A stretch of 64,000 nt of DNA from the NCBI RefSeq assembly GCF_024362695.1, contig NC_065414.1, forward strand, positions 8,883,501 to 8,947,500, read 5' to 3'. The notes beneath the pieces were generated by a model. The model did not search any database. It worked only from the letters and a program-made list of their open reading frames with translations, and was not told the origin of the DNA. This stretch comes from Pectinophora gossypiella (lineage: Eukaryota > Arthropoda > Insecta > Lepidoptera > Gelechiidae). This document shows positions 23,035 to 34,500 of the stretch, piece by piece. Position 1 is the first letter of the stretch, and each line of letters begins with the position of its first letter. The position numbers were made by a program, and so were the translations under genes.

Positions 23035-23100
23035 ACTAGCTGTGCCAAAACTCGTTTGACCCGCATGGGTTTTCAGTTTTCAGGGAGTTATTTCTATTTG
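23035..23100 (+). repeat. short interspersed repeat start (TACTAGCTGTGCC type)
   Basis: TTTACTAGCTGTGCCAAAAC, then GACCCGCATGGG, resembles a repeat end common in insects (TACTAGCTGTTGCCCGCGAC in my memory). Class unknown. Confidence 0.3.
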
Positions 23101-23900
23101 TAATTAAAATCCAACTTTTAATTTTAAAACGTTTATTAATTATTACATGCATAATCACAAAATAATATTAATACGGTATGGCACTTGCCTTCATTAGAAA
23201 AACCTTCATTTTCAGTTATTACAGTTAATCATTAAGAGTTTTCTTGAACATTTTGCTCCTTTCCGATCACCCCCTCTTTGCTTTTCGGTAGAACCTGCAA
23301 ATGACAAAATATAAAAACTATTCAGTATGATAATAAATTACTAAAAAGAAAAACAACCATTAATACCTATTATAGTAAGCTTAGAGATGAGCCAATTTTC
23401 CAACGTATCCGAAAAGCGACAGAGTCAGTGATAAAAATGTATGTGATTGACATAAGGTTACATGTCAATCTCTCAAATCACTGTCACTGTCGTTTTACGT
23501 ACTTAATCGTTGCAACTTGGCTAAAACCCTATAAAAGCCAGTTGGTTTGCATAAGAGATAACTCTAGAAAAAACTACATTAAGCAAATCAAAAATATATC
23601 TGTGGTTGTTATGATAAGAGGAAAATGACAGAATAATTATACCACAAATACACAGGCACTGACTATTTCAGATAAACTTTACCACGCGCCGCTTCCAGGT
23701 TAGTAGGTAAATAACTATATCAATCTAGAATACAAATACTGAAAGGATATTTCGGCATACAAAACAGGGAACGTTTTCAGCTGCTTAGCTTCCCGGCCAA
23801 GTCGTAAATCAGAAATGGTACTAATATTCATTTTAATATTTAATATTAGTACTATTTCCTAATTACCGACATACATAAGTAGTCAAAGTGACACCCATAT

Positions 23901-24135
23901 CGTAGCCGAGCGGCGAAATCACTAGGACATTGCAGTCTGGTTACCGGATGGCCCAAAAGTAAGATGATCTGTGCGTCGGAGAGCACGTTAGGCAGTTGGT
24001 TGCGGCTTAATTAAGTATGCAGGTATGTCGTCGTTACATGAGGCATATCAAGGACCTATGGCGGCTCAGTAGTAACCCTGATGGGTTGATGAGGTCAGTC
24101 AATTATTGTCTCAACCCACACGAGAGAAGAAGAAG
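23901..24135 (+). repeat. SINE family A, head lost
   Basis: ACTAGGACATTGCAGTCTGG, AAGTAAGATGATCTGTGCGT, GGCGGCTCAGTAGTAACCCT and CACACGAGAGAAGAAGAAG; the tRNA-like head is missing. Confidence 0.7.
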
Positions 24136-24139
24136 TTTA

Positions 24140-25055
24140 CTCGACTTTAGTAGGATACGGATAGGTACATACGAACCTTCAAGAGAATGTGTCTCATGTT
24201 GACTACGACGAGAAGATATCCCATAGTTTCTTGAAATATTTTTGCATTTCTGGTCATTCTTCCACTGGGTTGTACTGGATTGGGTTGCAGTATTAATGGA
24301 ATCTGTTAATTGTAACATAATGGTTTAAATACATTGTTTGTAGGTAGGTACATAATAGACGTCAAGCAATAAAAATGACCCATTACCAAATCACCCTAAT
24401 AATTAGACACAAACCTAGATATTTTATCGTTATTTAGGTATTAAATAGAAGGTTAGTACCAATGCGTTAATAATAAAATGCATATCAAACTCAAGCGAAC
24501 AAATAACAAAATCAAGGGTGTTTTTGCAAAAGTTAACTTATATACCTAGGTAGATAATTCACAACCAAGCCGAAATACTACAGTTGATCACGTAACAGTT
24601 TTTTGTTAAAATATCTTTATTTTATTTATATACCAGGTGCTATGCCAGGTGATAGCGAATGTATAAAAACGGCACACCCTAATTTAAATAGGTAGTTAGT
24701 TTATAGATTAAAAGCACCGAATAGGCACCTAGGCATGCTTAGTATACTTTAATAATTAGTACAGAGCAGTGCAATCATCATCACGCATTAACCAAACCAA
24801 CTTACGTCAAGTAGGTAGGTATCTGCTTCTGTGTAAACCTTACAAAACAAAATATTTATAATATTAATAGTCTAATAAATAGTAATATACTAAGTAGGTA
24901 AGGTAATAGGTACCTAAAATCTAACTAGTCTATTTATAAGTAAATAACTCACCATCTTCGATTTTGTCCAAGTTGAGCATACGTATAATCCTTGGGTTTT
25001 TTACTTCCACACAAAGATATGCACGCTTCGAGTAGCCACCATGAACAAATTAAAT
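24140..25055. other. AT-rich sequence without clear features
   Basis: No gene or repeat recognised. Lies inside the candidate 5.2-kb element. Confidence 0.35.
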
Positions 25056-25057
25056 AG

Positions 25058-25448
25058 AGAGATAATTATTACATCTATCCAACATTCGTCAATCATGACT
25101 TTTTATTCTAACAAAAATCGACCTTATTATTACTGCAATGCGATCGTTATTTGTAGGGTCGTATGCTGACTGACGGAATACCGTGGTAAAACTACGATCA
25201 CAAATAGACAATCAGCTTTCACTCTACAAATAACGATCACAGTGCGATAATAATAAGGTCGTTTTATATAAACTTCGTCGGCTATAATTTTGTCTATGGG
25301 TGATCTTGGTTTTACCGTGGTAAAAGCACAATCAGCATACGACCCTACAAATAACGATCACAGTACAGTAATAATAGGGTCGATTTTTGGTTGAATATAA
25401 AGTCGAGATTGACGAAAAATTGGTGGATAGATGTAATACCTCTCTAAT
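25058..25448. repeat. foldback element with a third internal unit
   Basis: Outer inverted repeat: ATTACATCTATCC, GTCAAT, AAAATCGACC on the left pair with GGTCGATTTT, GATTGACG, GGATAGATGTAAT on the right. Inside, CTACAAATAACGATCACAGT occurs twice in the same orientation (about 25220 and 25345) and once inverted near 25150, so the structure is more than a simple hairpin. Confidence 0.7.
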
Positions 25449-25475
25449 ATCTTTCTAATACCTCTCTTTGAGTGT

Positions 25476-26080
25476 GCAGCCCGCCGCCGCCGGCGCGGCG
25501 TAAGTACAGTAATTAGAATAACACGACAAATGATTCAAATTATTGCCTTTAAAAGAGTTGTATTCATATTTATGAAGAGTGTAGTATAAAATATGTCATC
25601 GAAAAATGAAGTTAAATGAAATAACGTAATAGTAATATCAAATCTTGCTTGGAAAAAAAAACGTGATTATATTTACACCAAACCGTTACGCTAAAAGATT
25701 CGCAGAATAGGCAAGTAGCTGGAGTTACACCAAATAGTAACGCTAAAAGATTCGTGGAATAACGAAGTAACTAGACGTACAACCACTGTCGTGTCGTATA
25801 ATGTCGTGAAACATGTTAGTACGTTTACTTACGACTCGACCATCCTAAAAAACTTTCGTGTAAAATCGACGTAAGTGTTATTATGACTTTACTATATGGG
25901 AAAATTACAAAAAAAAATCACGTATTTATACTTACTTTCTTATTATGGGGGAAAAATATTTTTATCAATGTTGCACAATTTCATTGTTTTTGTAATAATT
26001 TCTTCATTTTTACTGATATCTTAATGAAAATTTGTGAGAAGGTGTATTCGTGTACGCTGAATTGAATGGTGCAATAAAAA
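25476..26080. other. sequence inside the candidate 5.2-kb element
   Basis: Starts with a short GC-rich run (CCGCCGCCGCCGGCGCGG). Two near-identical pieces of ACGCTAAAAGATTCG about 60 bp apart (25690 and 25740) are direct repeats. Nothing else recognised. Confidence 0.4.
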
Positions 26081-26344
26081 AAAAATGTCGCTAGTCCACT
26101 TACTGCGTTTTTCCACGGGGGGTGCGACTTGTTTGCATTACGCTCTTGCTTTTATATGCGCAAATGTCAAATTGCAATATTGCGTTCTTAGATAAATTGC
26201 TTCGATGTGGCCATTTTAACCTCCAAGTTCAGTAAATTTTATGTTGAAACTATTGTAGATAAAATAAATAAATTAAAACACAAGCTCAAAAGTCGGCGAA
26301 TACAAATATAACTATGTTGTTTGTTAGTATAGTAAATTTTACCG

Positions 26345-26750
26345 TAATACCGGGTGTTAGTGACATCGTAACGAATACTGAAAGGGATGATTCAGACCAT
26401 GATTCTGAGTTAATATCTAGTGGAATTTTCCGTCGCAAAATTCATGAAATTTTGAGTTTTGTTTTTAATTATTTTCAATTCCATATTGTGCTTTTAGCTG
26501 CATAGAACCCAAATTTCAATAAAAAAAACAATAATGACAAATTATCGAAAATTTTCGATGTAATGGAGACAACAGCTGCTCGAACGGGTCAACGGCCACA
26601 CGCACAGCGCCGCGCGCCCCGCTCCGCACGCCCCGCTCCGCGCGCCCCGCTCCGCGCGCCCCGCGCCGCACGCCGGCGGCGCGGCGGCGGCGCGGCCTAC
26701 AAAGTAGGCACTACGAACCGATCCTATTTCTTTCTCTGTCTATCGTAAAT
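26345..26750 (+). repeat. long member of family M1 with GC-rich end
   Basis: Starts like M1 (GGGTGTTAGTGACATCGTAA, GATTCTGAGTTAATATC) but continues into TTTTAGCTGCATAGAACCCA, a GC-rich tract and AAAGTAGGCACTACGAAC, then TTTCTTTCTCTGTC. Parts after the M1 arm recur at 27765-27840 and 27845-28110, so this is a longer element of which the palindromic M1 copies may be deletion derivatives. Confidence 0.55.
26590..26700. repeat. GC-rich tandem array
   Basis: About three head-to-tail units of CGCGCCCCGCTCCG followed by GGCGGCGCGG runs, in strong contrast to AT-rich surroundings. The Arg/Ala/Pro-rich open frame over it is a base-composition effect. Confidence 0.75.
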
Positions 26751-26752
26751 TA

Positions 26753-26937
26753 TAAATTTATTTTATTCTTATTCTTAAATGGACGGATAATCAACAGGCA
26801 TAAAATTTATGGAATACACGTCAATTTTAAGCAGAAATCTAAAACAACCGACAGAATTAAGTTACCAGCGAGATACCTTTTTGATTCGACCGGGTTATTC
26901 ATTCATTTACTCATAGGAATCGGGGCCATTATCTACC
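26753..26937 (-). repeat. MITE family Q, partial
   Basis: Minus-strand match to the inner part of 52199-52547: GGCCCCGATTCCTATGAG, GAATGAATAACCCGGTCGAA, TTCTGCTTAAAATTGA, CCATAAATTTTATGCCTG. Confidence 0.65.
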
Positions 26938-26939
26938 TA

Positions 26940-27450
26940 AAACAGTTGAAACAGTAAATAATTGTATTCTTTGTTGTCATTAGAATAACTAACAACCAAC
27001 TAACACAACCACCACAGATTAGGTAATTAGTTACCTACTATGTCAACCATCCACCAACTTAGTATGTAAGTACCTACGCAAAACCTCGCTACACAAAAAT
27101 CGAAAATAAATGAATCTTTTAGATCAATACCCATTATTGTTACAAAGCAAGACCTATCGGTACTATCGCTAGTATCGATCTAAATGTACTATCACTACTT
27201 TCGATAGTTTAGACAATTTTCAAGTTCAACAATTGATAATCTACCTATCGATAGTTCGGCAACTCCGCCGCGTAGGCAATGTCGGCATGTTCAAAGAAAA
27301 AAATTGTCCGAGTGGAGTGATCTTATTTTTCTTGTTACATGTTGGTACCGTACCGAGGTACTAAGTACTAAGTTATTCGTAGTTTTAAATCTCATTGTTA
27401 AATCATCAGTAAAGAACTAATTAAACCTATCCTGTTCTGTGTACAATATT
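26940..27450. other. AT-rich sequence without clear features
   Basis: A cluster of ATCGATAG-type motifs near 27160-27250 (CTATCGGTACTATCGCTAGT, then ACTTTCGATAGT) is the only pattern seen. Confidence 0.3.
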
Positions 27451-27669
27451 CATGTAACGGCTACGTGCTTACATAAGTACCTAGTAGACGGGAGCAACGA
27501 CTTAACGTACCTTCCGAAGCACGGATCATTTTACTTTCGGACAATCAGGTGATCAGCCTGTAACGTCCCAACCAAAGGCCTTATAAACAGATTTTTGTGA
27601 TATGTCCCCACCGGAATACGAACCCGGACCCTCCGCATCCCATCGCTCAACCACTGGACCACATAGGCC
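27451..27669 (-). repeat. SINE family A, 3' truncated
   Basis: GGCCTATGTGGTCCAGTGGT head, box-B-like GGGTTCGTATTCCGG, body to CCGTTACATG; the 3' end is missing. Confidence 0.75.
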
Positions 27670-27764
27670 AAGAAGGTTCTAAGACATAATTAAAGGATCC
27701 TGGGACGCAAGACCTCCGAGTTAGGGCTTGTTTGATCTGTCTTGATGGATACTCGGACGTGAAT

Positions 27765-28110
27765 AGCCTCACGGATCAAGGGCAACGCGCGCCAATAAAG
27801 TAGGCATTACGAACAGATACTAGGTATTTCTTTGAGTTGATAGGTATCAAGTGAAGTTTCCTGTCGCCAAATTCATAAAAATAATAGATTTTTTTCAGTC
27901 CCATATTGTGTTTTAAGCTGCATAGAACGCACATTTAAAATAAACAAATAAAAATAACTAATTATTAAATTTTATCAATGTCATCAATAATAATAATAAC
28001 GTATCTACAACTTCAGCTATGCGCAGGTGAATAGCCGGCGCACGGGTCAAGGGCAACGCTCGCCAATAAAGTAGGCATACGAACAGATACTATTTCTTTC
28101 TCTGTCACTT
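27765..28110 (+). repeat. duplicated unit of the long M1 family
   Basis: CAAGGGCAACGCGCGCCAAT, AAAGTAGGCATTACGAACAG (27780-27820) is repeated as CAAGGGCAACGCTCGCCAAT, AAAGTAGGCATACGAACAG (28048-28090), with M1-like GTTTCCTGTCGCCAAATTCA and AGCTGCATAGAACGC between them. Two units in direct orientation. Confidence 0.6.
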
Positions 28111-28119
28111 GCACCATAA

Positions 28120-28340
28120 ACATACTTCTCTCTCTCTCTCTAGTCGTCGGCTCGACGCGGCCGCGGCCGGTGCGTCGTCGGCGCCCTTAGTCGGCGCCTT
28201 TGATGCTTTGCGCTAACGCCGCCGCGCGCTTCCGCTCAGTCGAATACTAAGCTTGACCCGAATCGCGTGATGTTTTTCGAGGATATTTTTTTCGTGTTTG
28301 TGAGTGTTTGTTTCATTCTGTAAATGAGTAGTGTCGACTA
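28120..28340 (+). promoter_or_regulatory. CpG-rich island, weak promoter candidate
   Basis: A CpG-dense block (GACGCGGCCGCGGCCGG, GCCGCCGCGCGCTTCCG) ends in TCAGT (28236-28240), the arthropod initiator core, with ATCGCGTG about 25 bp downstream, loosely like a downstream promoter element. No open frame follows. It could start a noncoding transcript antisense to the dpr-like gene, or simply be the GC-rich end of the repeat unit before it. Confidence 0.25.
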
Positions 28341-28880
28341 TGATGATAGATCATAGACCATTTACTGCGCAAAAGTATGGAAGATTGTTGATGTTTATTA
28401 AAGAGCAAGGTGTTGTGTTTGTGAGTGCGTGTGATACCTACCTACCGCGGAGGAAACGCGATGTTGCATACCTACGTGACGTGACATGTTCTAGGGTACC
28501 TACCTAGGTACTTCATCCGAAGGAATAACAATTAAGGTAAGGCAAGAGTAGGGTTTTTATTGTTAATAAGTTAGGAACGTTTTAATAACTGGTAGGTAGG
28601 TACCGTGCGTGAAAAATCGTGGCAGTAGGTGTTCTACTTCAACAAACAACATTTTTAAACGTTGAACCACTACTAAGCATCTAAATACAAGAGAATGAAA
28701 ACTCCTACCTAGATATCAACATCGTATCTCACACGCGTAACGTAGCCGCGCGTAAGTTTAGCGTCTGTGTGGCGCGTTGTTCGACTTACATTGCGGCACA
28801 GTAAAAATTGAAAATCTTAATTAAACATTTGCGACAAGAAAAACACCCACCATCGTTTTTAGTACAATAAAATAGGCGTT
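28341..28880. other. sequence without clear features
   Basis: Repeated TACCTACCTAGGTA-type strings; no gene or transposon recognised. Confidence 0.3.
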
Positions 28881-28892
28881 CCATTTTTTTTT

Positions 28893-28920
28893 TCGTTACG
28901 ATGTCACTAACACCCTGTAT
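28893..28920. repeat. MITE family M1 terminal fragment
   Basis: TTCGTTACGATGTCACTAAC, then ACCCTGTATA, is the M1 right terminus alone, joined directly to a CR1-like UTR. Confidence 0.65.
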
Positions 28921-28924
28921 ATTT

Positions 28925-29110
28925 TTTTGTCAATCGTCTCATCCGCTTAAAACTACTGAAGTGTCTGACAATCAGTCCGAGGAAAAGTACCTATCAACAA
29001 GAAAAATCTCGGCACACGACCTTAGACGTTCTTAAAAAAATAATATTCTAATAGGTACAATTTCAGTAATTTGGCTACCTTACATTGGTCCCCAGACGGA
29101 TATACCCAAA
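28925..29110 (-). repeat. CR1-like LINE 3' UTR fragment
   Basis: CGTCTCATCCGCTTAAAACT, then GAAAAATCTCGGCACACGACC and TTAGACGTTCTTAAAAAAAT match 747-870. Confidence 0.65.
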
Positions 29111-29329
29111 ATAAAATAAATTATTAATAAAAATACAAAAATTTTCTTACATTTTATTTTAATATCTGAACAGTGTAGGTATTGTCTAGTTCCTCGGCAA
29201 TTAGTTACTTTCGAGTTTAATCATAAAAAAAAATATTTCTGAACTCGATAGCGACATCTCTCAAATAAATATAAGAACCAATATAAATATATTACTGTCA
29301 TATAAGCCTATATACGCCTACACGACTAT

Positions 29330-29400
29330 ATCCCAATTGGGGTAGTCAGAGGTACATCCGTCGCAAGATGAACTAACGCGCACCTCACCGAGATTTCTGT
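29330..29400 (-). repeat. repeat family F fragment
   Basis: AATTGGGGTAGTCAGAGGTA, CATCCGTCGCAAGATGAACT. Confidence 0.55.
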
Positions 29401-32045
29401 TTATTATACACAAATATACGTACACACTATACTTCTTTCAACATAACATGATTAGATTGACAGCAGCACGGAGATACAGTACATCGCCTACCTTGAAAGA
29501 GACGATAGATACATCTCTTTCGCACTTACGGTAAACAGCTTAGTATGGAAGAGACGAGAGATTATGTTGCTTTAATCATGTTACGTTAAATGGGGTACAA
29601 ATTCCTCGTCTTTGACAACGAGGAATGAATGCGAATAAAACGTTCTTAATACATAAACATCACTTCAATAATACATTACGTCTGAAGAACCTCAATACAC
29701 GTCCAATAAATGTAACCACATCTAATAATAAACGTAAGTAAACGTATTTGGTAAACAAATTCAATATAACGGGATGTCGAAGCGTAATCCCATTTAATAT
29801 CGTCCTACGACATTTTAAGTAGATTGAGTTGTATTGCCAGTACCGACCACAAAGCGGGACATACACCAATACACAAAGTACCTACCTATACCGAATAGAC
29901 GAAGCCTAAGAAGGCCAAGGAAGATTTATCTGAGATTTTCGCGAGTGGCGGCACGTTTTATATTGGTATCTTAAAAACTCAACTCACGAACTTTCAAGAA
30001 ATTAAATTGAATAATTCCTATTCGGATCAAAGTGATATAAAGCTGAATACCAACAATTAGTTATAGTCAGACAAAAACCAGTAGTACTTGGATAAACTAT
30101 TTTAGAGCATTACCATATTTATTATTTTCATTGTAGCCAAGATATAATATGTTTACTGTAGTTGTCATATTACATTTTCAAAACAAGGAAAAGAAAATAA
30201 TATAATCAGCATTAGCCAATTTTTCCACGTACAAATATCGGGTAAGACCGTAGAAATCCGCTTCGGCACGATCTCGTAGCAGTACGTAGCACGTAGCAGT
30301 TTTCGTAGCACGTGACGTTACGGTTTATTTCGTTACCAAACACGTTGTTACGTATTAACTTACTTGGATATTGTTTTAATACATACATATGATAGAATAT
30401 TGATGGAAATGTTACAATGAACCTATTTCTAAGAGGAAACAAAGTTAGGGTTTTTCTTTAGTAAAAGTATTTTAGATATCCTTTATTCGTAGTTCGAGTG
30501 TTCTACCTGATAAACTTGTAACGTTGTAGCTGACTTTTTGTTGCCTGTCACGTTTAGGTCTGAGTGATTATGAATTAGTTTTTTCAGAATAATGAAAAGA
30601 AATATTAAAAATATTACAATTTTTAGTTGTAATTAAAATTAGCTTTATGTCCCCGAATAGCGTAAAAAGAATCAAACACTCTATTCATTTATATCATATG
30701 TTATTCGTATTTTCAGGGACAAAATATCAAAAAGAACTCAAGTTTACATTGAAAAGCGTATCCAATGTCGACAGGGTGATTTAAATAATTATAGCAGTCC
30801 ACATTGGGGTGACCTCGATCTGGGCTGAGCTTGTGCGGCGTGGGTTACGAAACGCGCGCGACGCGACAAATATTTTTTTAAATGTTGCGGACATCGGCGG
30901 ATATTATAGCTGAGGTATAAGGAAACGTGTTGTTTAGGAGTTTCTTGTAACAAATTCTTATTCTCAGTCATAACCCGAGATTGGGATAATTTGAGGTCAA
31001 TAACGCTGAATGTTGTGGACAACGAGATTTGTGATATTGTGAGATTACGTTACATTATGATAATATATTATCTTCTTCTTGTATTTAATAAAAGTAACAT
31101 CATTGTCCTTATACGTCTGTTACAGACGATTTATGACGTCATTGCCTCTAAGAAATGCACTTTCTTTCATGGCTGTGCAAGCCAATCCTAGAGCAAACTG
31201 TTTACAATATCACAATTAGAGGACTACTAATATTATAAATGTGAAAGTTTGTTGATCCAAACAAACATTAAGACAAAAATAAATAAATAAATAAAATAAA
31301 ACCGTGACAAAAAAAAGTTACAAAAAAAACAAGTTTAATTAAAATTCGAATATTGTGTTTCGAGATTCAAAGGGTGGCATCCATGTTAAGACAAAACTCG
31401 CAAATGGCACGACATCTCCCGATCACTGGTCAGAAGACGTTCGGAAGTGATGGTATGTTATAGGATTGTAAAATAAAACTTAAAATATATCTTATATACT
31501 TTTGATAAGTACTACATCTAAAAATAGTTTTTTTTTTAATTTTGTCTTTGTAAACGGATACAGTACACTCTCGATGTATCAAATAAAATATACTTTATTG
31601 ATCAAAACTTAATTTTTACATACAGCAATTATGATCAATACCCATGTTACCTCCAGCGTCCTATGCAGCGGGTTTTGTTTGTAATTTGACGCAGACATTA
31701 AGTTAATAGAGCGGTCGAAATAATTTCCGTGCAGTCGTATGTTGCAAACGGCAATAACTTAGCAATAAGACGAATTATTTAAATAGCAAATGTACTGTAA
31801 TTTTGTGTTGAAATAGAAATAATTTCCAAGAAGTTGTGTAAAAAAACAGCTGAAATACATAAAGATTTAGAATCTGTGATCGTCAGAATGGCCGGTATTT
31901 TGTAGGCGTATTTCAGGCGTAAATGGTGTTCAATAATTGCAGCCCTCTACCGGACATTTGCTTACAGTGTAATTTAGAAAAAAAAATGTACGTTTAAATC
32001 AAAAATGGCGCGAATCAAATGTGGAGAGTTTTCTTTTAGTACATA
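29401..32045. other. 2.6 kb of intron without a recognisable gene
   Basis: AT-rich with scattered short open frames. Around 30262-30312 a short imperfect array of CGTAGCAC/CGTAGCAG occurs (five units). No SINE or LINE is evident before 32048. Confidence 0.35.
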
Positions 32046-32047
32046 AC

Positions 32048-32377
32048 ATAAACTGCCTATATACGTCCCACTGCTGGGCACAGGCCTCCCCTCAATCAAC
32101 CGGAGGGGGTATGGAGCATACTCCACCACGCTGCTCCAATGCGGGTTGGTGGAGGTGTTTTTACGGCTAATAGCCGGGACCAACGGCTTAACGTGCCCTC
32201 CGAAGCACGGAATCATCTTACTTTTTCAGACAATCAGGTGATTCAAGCCTGAAAAGTCCTTACCAAACAAAGGACAGTCTCACAAAGTGATTTCGACAAT
32301 GTCGCCATCGGGAATCGAACCCGGACCTCCAGATCGTGAGCCTAACGCTTTAACCACTAGACTACGGAGGCTGTCTA
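32048..32377 (-). repeat. SINE family B, full length
   Basis: Minus orientation: tRNA-like head CAGCCTCCGTAGTCTAGTGG, CCGGGTTCGATTCCCGATGG, body CCGTGCTTCGGAGGGCACGT (shared with families A and C), GTGGAGTATGCTCCATACCC and the end CCCAGCAGTGGGACGTATAT. Reference for the inverted copy at 42064-42207. Confidence 0.85.
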
Positions 32378-32689
32378 TCTGTGTTTCTTTAGTAAGTATA
32401 TAATATAATTTATTCCTGCTCTTATCCCACTCTAGGCGGGGTCGGCACAACCTGTATTCCTTTTACATTCATTTCTGTCAGTCGTCATCTCAGTACTCAC
32501 ACCTTTCACACACATATCCATTTGAAGATACAAATATTTTGGTTATACCATAAAGGTTAATTATATCAATTGGCGGGCTTAAAGGTGCGTGCTTCTTACG
32601 GCCAACCTTACACTGGCGGAATATTGTTGGTATACAACGCAACGGAAATTTTCAACTTATGGTTACGCAATTTAATCTAACCCTACAGG

Positions 32690-33185
32690 GCTGGCAGCCA
32701 TCCGTATTTTTAAGAAATTATTTAAAATACAATGTGTATTATGTCGTGGCCTGATCTTAGAATTGATCCTTTCATGATGTGTTCGACCAATTCATGAAAT
32801 GGTAATTTTTCATGAAATAACCAACATATCGTTTAAAACGTCAAAATATCGTTTGGCCATGTCGTTAATGCGGGCGGTGTCCATGTTATGTGGTGTAATA
32901 AAAATGCGAATAGTCGATTAATTTTTTAGGATCGAAATTATTAAGACATGGAAAAATGTACAATTACATCGATTCATCGATTATAATAACAATTAAGTTT
33001 TAAATATATGCGACACCAGCGCCACTACCGGTGGATAATGTTACTAATTTTACAATATCATTGCCAACGTTTGGCCATATCATGAATGCTCATATCGTTA
33101 AACGTTTTGTGTTTATTGATCTGGCCAAACTAAATCATTCGTTGGCCACGTCATGATGTAGTTCCCAGCCAGCCAGTTCAGAGCA
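32690..33185. repeat. candidate element with repeated TTGGCCA motifs
   Basis: CGTTTGGCCATGTCG, CGTTTGGCCATATCATGA, CGTTGGCCACGTCATGA and CTGGCCAAAC occur in both orientations within about 350 bp, bounded loosely by GGCTGGCAGCC and CCAGCCAGCC. Repeats like these flank the ends of some DNA transposons. Ends and duplication are not certain. Confidence 0.4.
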
Positions 33186-33844
33186 TTTATATTTTGCATT
33201 AACTGTCAAAATGTTCATAATGACACGAAAGACTGTCGCTAGGTGACACTAAGTTACTCTTGGCAAAAAAGTGTAATATTATACTACGGGATCTACCTTA
33301 AACGTGCCGAGTACTAAATGTAAAATATTAAAGTATTATAATCATATACGTAATCAGCAACGCAATAATAATAAAATGCACCTACCTACTTGTTTACTTG
33401 TTTTCATATAATATTATAATTGAATACAACTTGATAGCCCTGTTCGGGGATATTACAGGAAATTGTTCCTTACCCCCGGGTGCATGTAAATAAGCCGGTA
33501 TAAAATTCCCGTGAGAGTTCTAAGTGCTTCTTATTTTTTCACTTACTGAGAAAACAAGCACTCGGTACTAATAAGCAACAAGGCACTTCTTTGTTAAAAT
33601 TAAGTTCGGCTTTACCACCTGAAGGAAAGTGGGGAGATAAAATTTACGAGAAGCAATTTTGTTAATATCCTGTTGTATTTCACACCCGTGTCTCCATTAA
33701 ATGTGTACGTAACAATTGTAAATTCGGCTTTCTTGCGTAACCTTGGAGGGTTATATCTTATTTCAGCTCGGAGAATGATTTACTACTCATAATTAATTCA
33801 TAAAATATTCAGACAATCTATATAAATAAATAATGATAGTATAA
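33186..33844. other. sequence without clear features
   Basis: No gene or repeat recognised. Confidence 0.35.
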
Positions 33845-33905
33845 GTTCACGATCCCCAATCCCAATTAGGGTAGTCAGAGGTACATCCATCGCAAGATGA
33901 ACTTA
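33845..33905 (-). repeat. repeat family F fragment
   Basis: CCCAATTAGGGTAGTCAGAG, GTACATCCATCGCAAGATGA. Confidence 0.55.
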
Positions 33906-34000
33906 ATAATCACACCTGTACGTATAAAAGTATATCTTAGTATATATTAGAAATAAAAGTAAAAAAAAAGTAAAAAAAAGTAAAAGTAAAAATTCTTTAT

Positions 34001-34500
34001 TTGCGTTGCAACACTATAGTAGAAGTACAATAATAAGATACAACATGTTCACGGTAGTACTACAGGCATACCATCGGACGGCCGACCACGGCCCACATTC
34101 GCACTAGGATCTAACCTGTATTGCGGAAGCAGAAGCGCGACAGGCTACCAATACGTATTCCCGTATGTAACGTGACAAGGCATAATATCTCACTATGTTA
34201 CTAGATTTGCAAACATATTCCCAACTAGATACATTCTGTTTATTTGGGAATATGGATATAATGATTTATATTGTAATGGATTATAGCATGCAAATTAACA
34301 TTAAGTATAATAGAATGAAAGCCACTTGCGTGTGCGTGTGTGTTTGTGAGTTTGTGTGTTGAGTGTGTTGGTGAGTGCCGCAAAAGAGGTGTTTAGTGTG
34401 GAAAGAGCGAACGTGTGTACATAATTCTGAGTTGGTGCAGATTGGGCGGATGTAGCCCGGAGATGCACGACTGAGAGCAACGCGAGCAACTTAGTGTAGC
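34001..34500 (-). other. 3' UTR of the LINE
   Basis: About 500 bp between the ORF2 stop and the tail on the minus strand; no coding potential, the tail of ACTTTT/TTTTTTT units follows. Confidence 0.6.

Larger units (their letters stand above)
21069..26225. mobile_element. candidate 5.2-kb element with inverted ends
   Basis: Inverted ends of about 100 bp: left AGAATGGCCACATCGAGGCA, GAAAGCAATATTGC, GTGGAAAAACGCAGTAAGT; the right end, reversed, reads AAAATGGCCACATCGAAGCA, GAACGCAATATTGC, GTGGAAAAACGCAGTAAGT. They could be the two ends of one DNA transposon or two solo MITEs in opposite orientation. No transposase is recognisable between them. The interior holds a 1.26-kb foldback, a SINE and a smaller foldback. 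Target duplication unclear. Confidence 0.45.

Noticed and set aside
26563..26748. Arg/Ala/Pro-rich open frame
   Set aside because: Product of a GC-rich tandem array; open in several frames only because of base composition.
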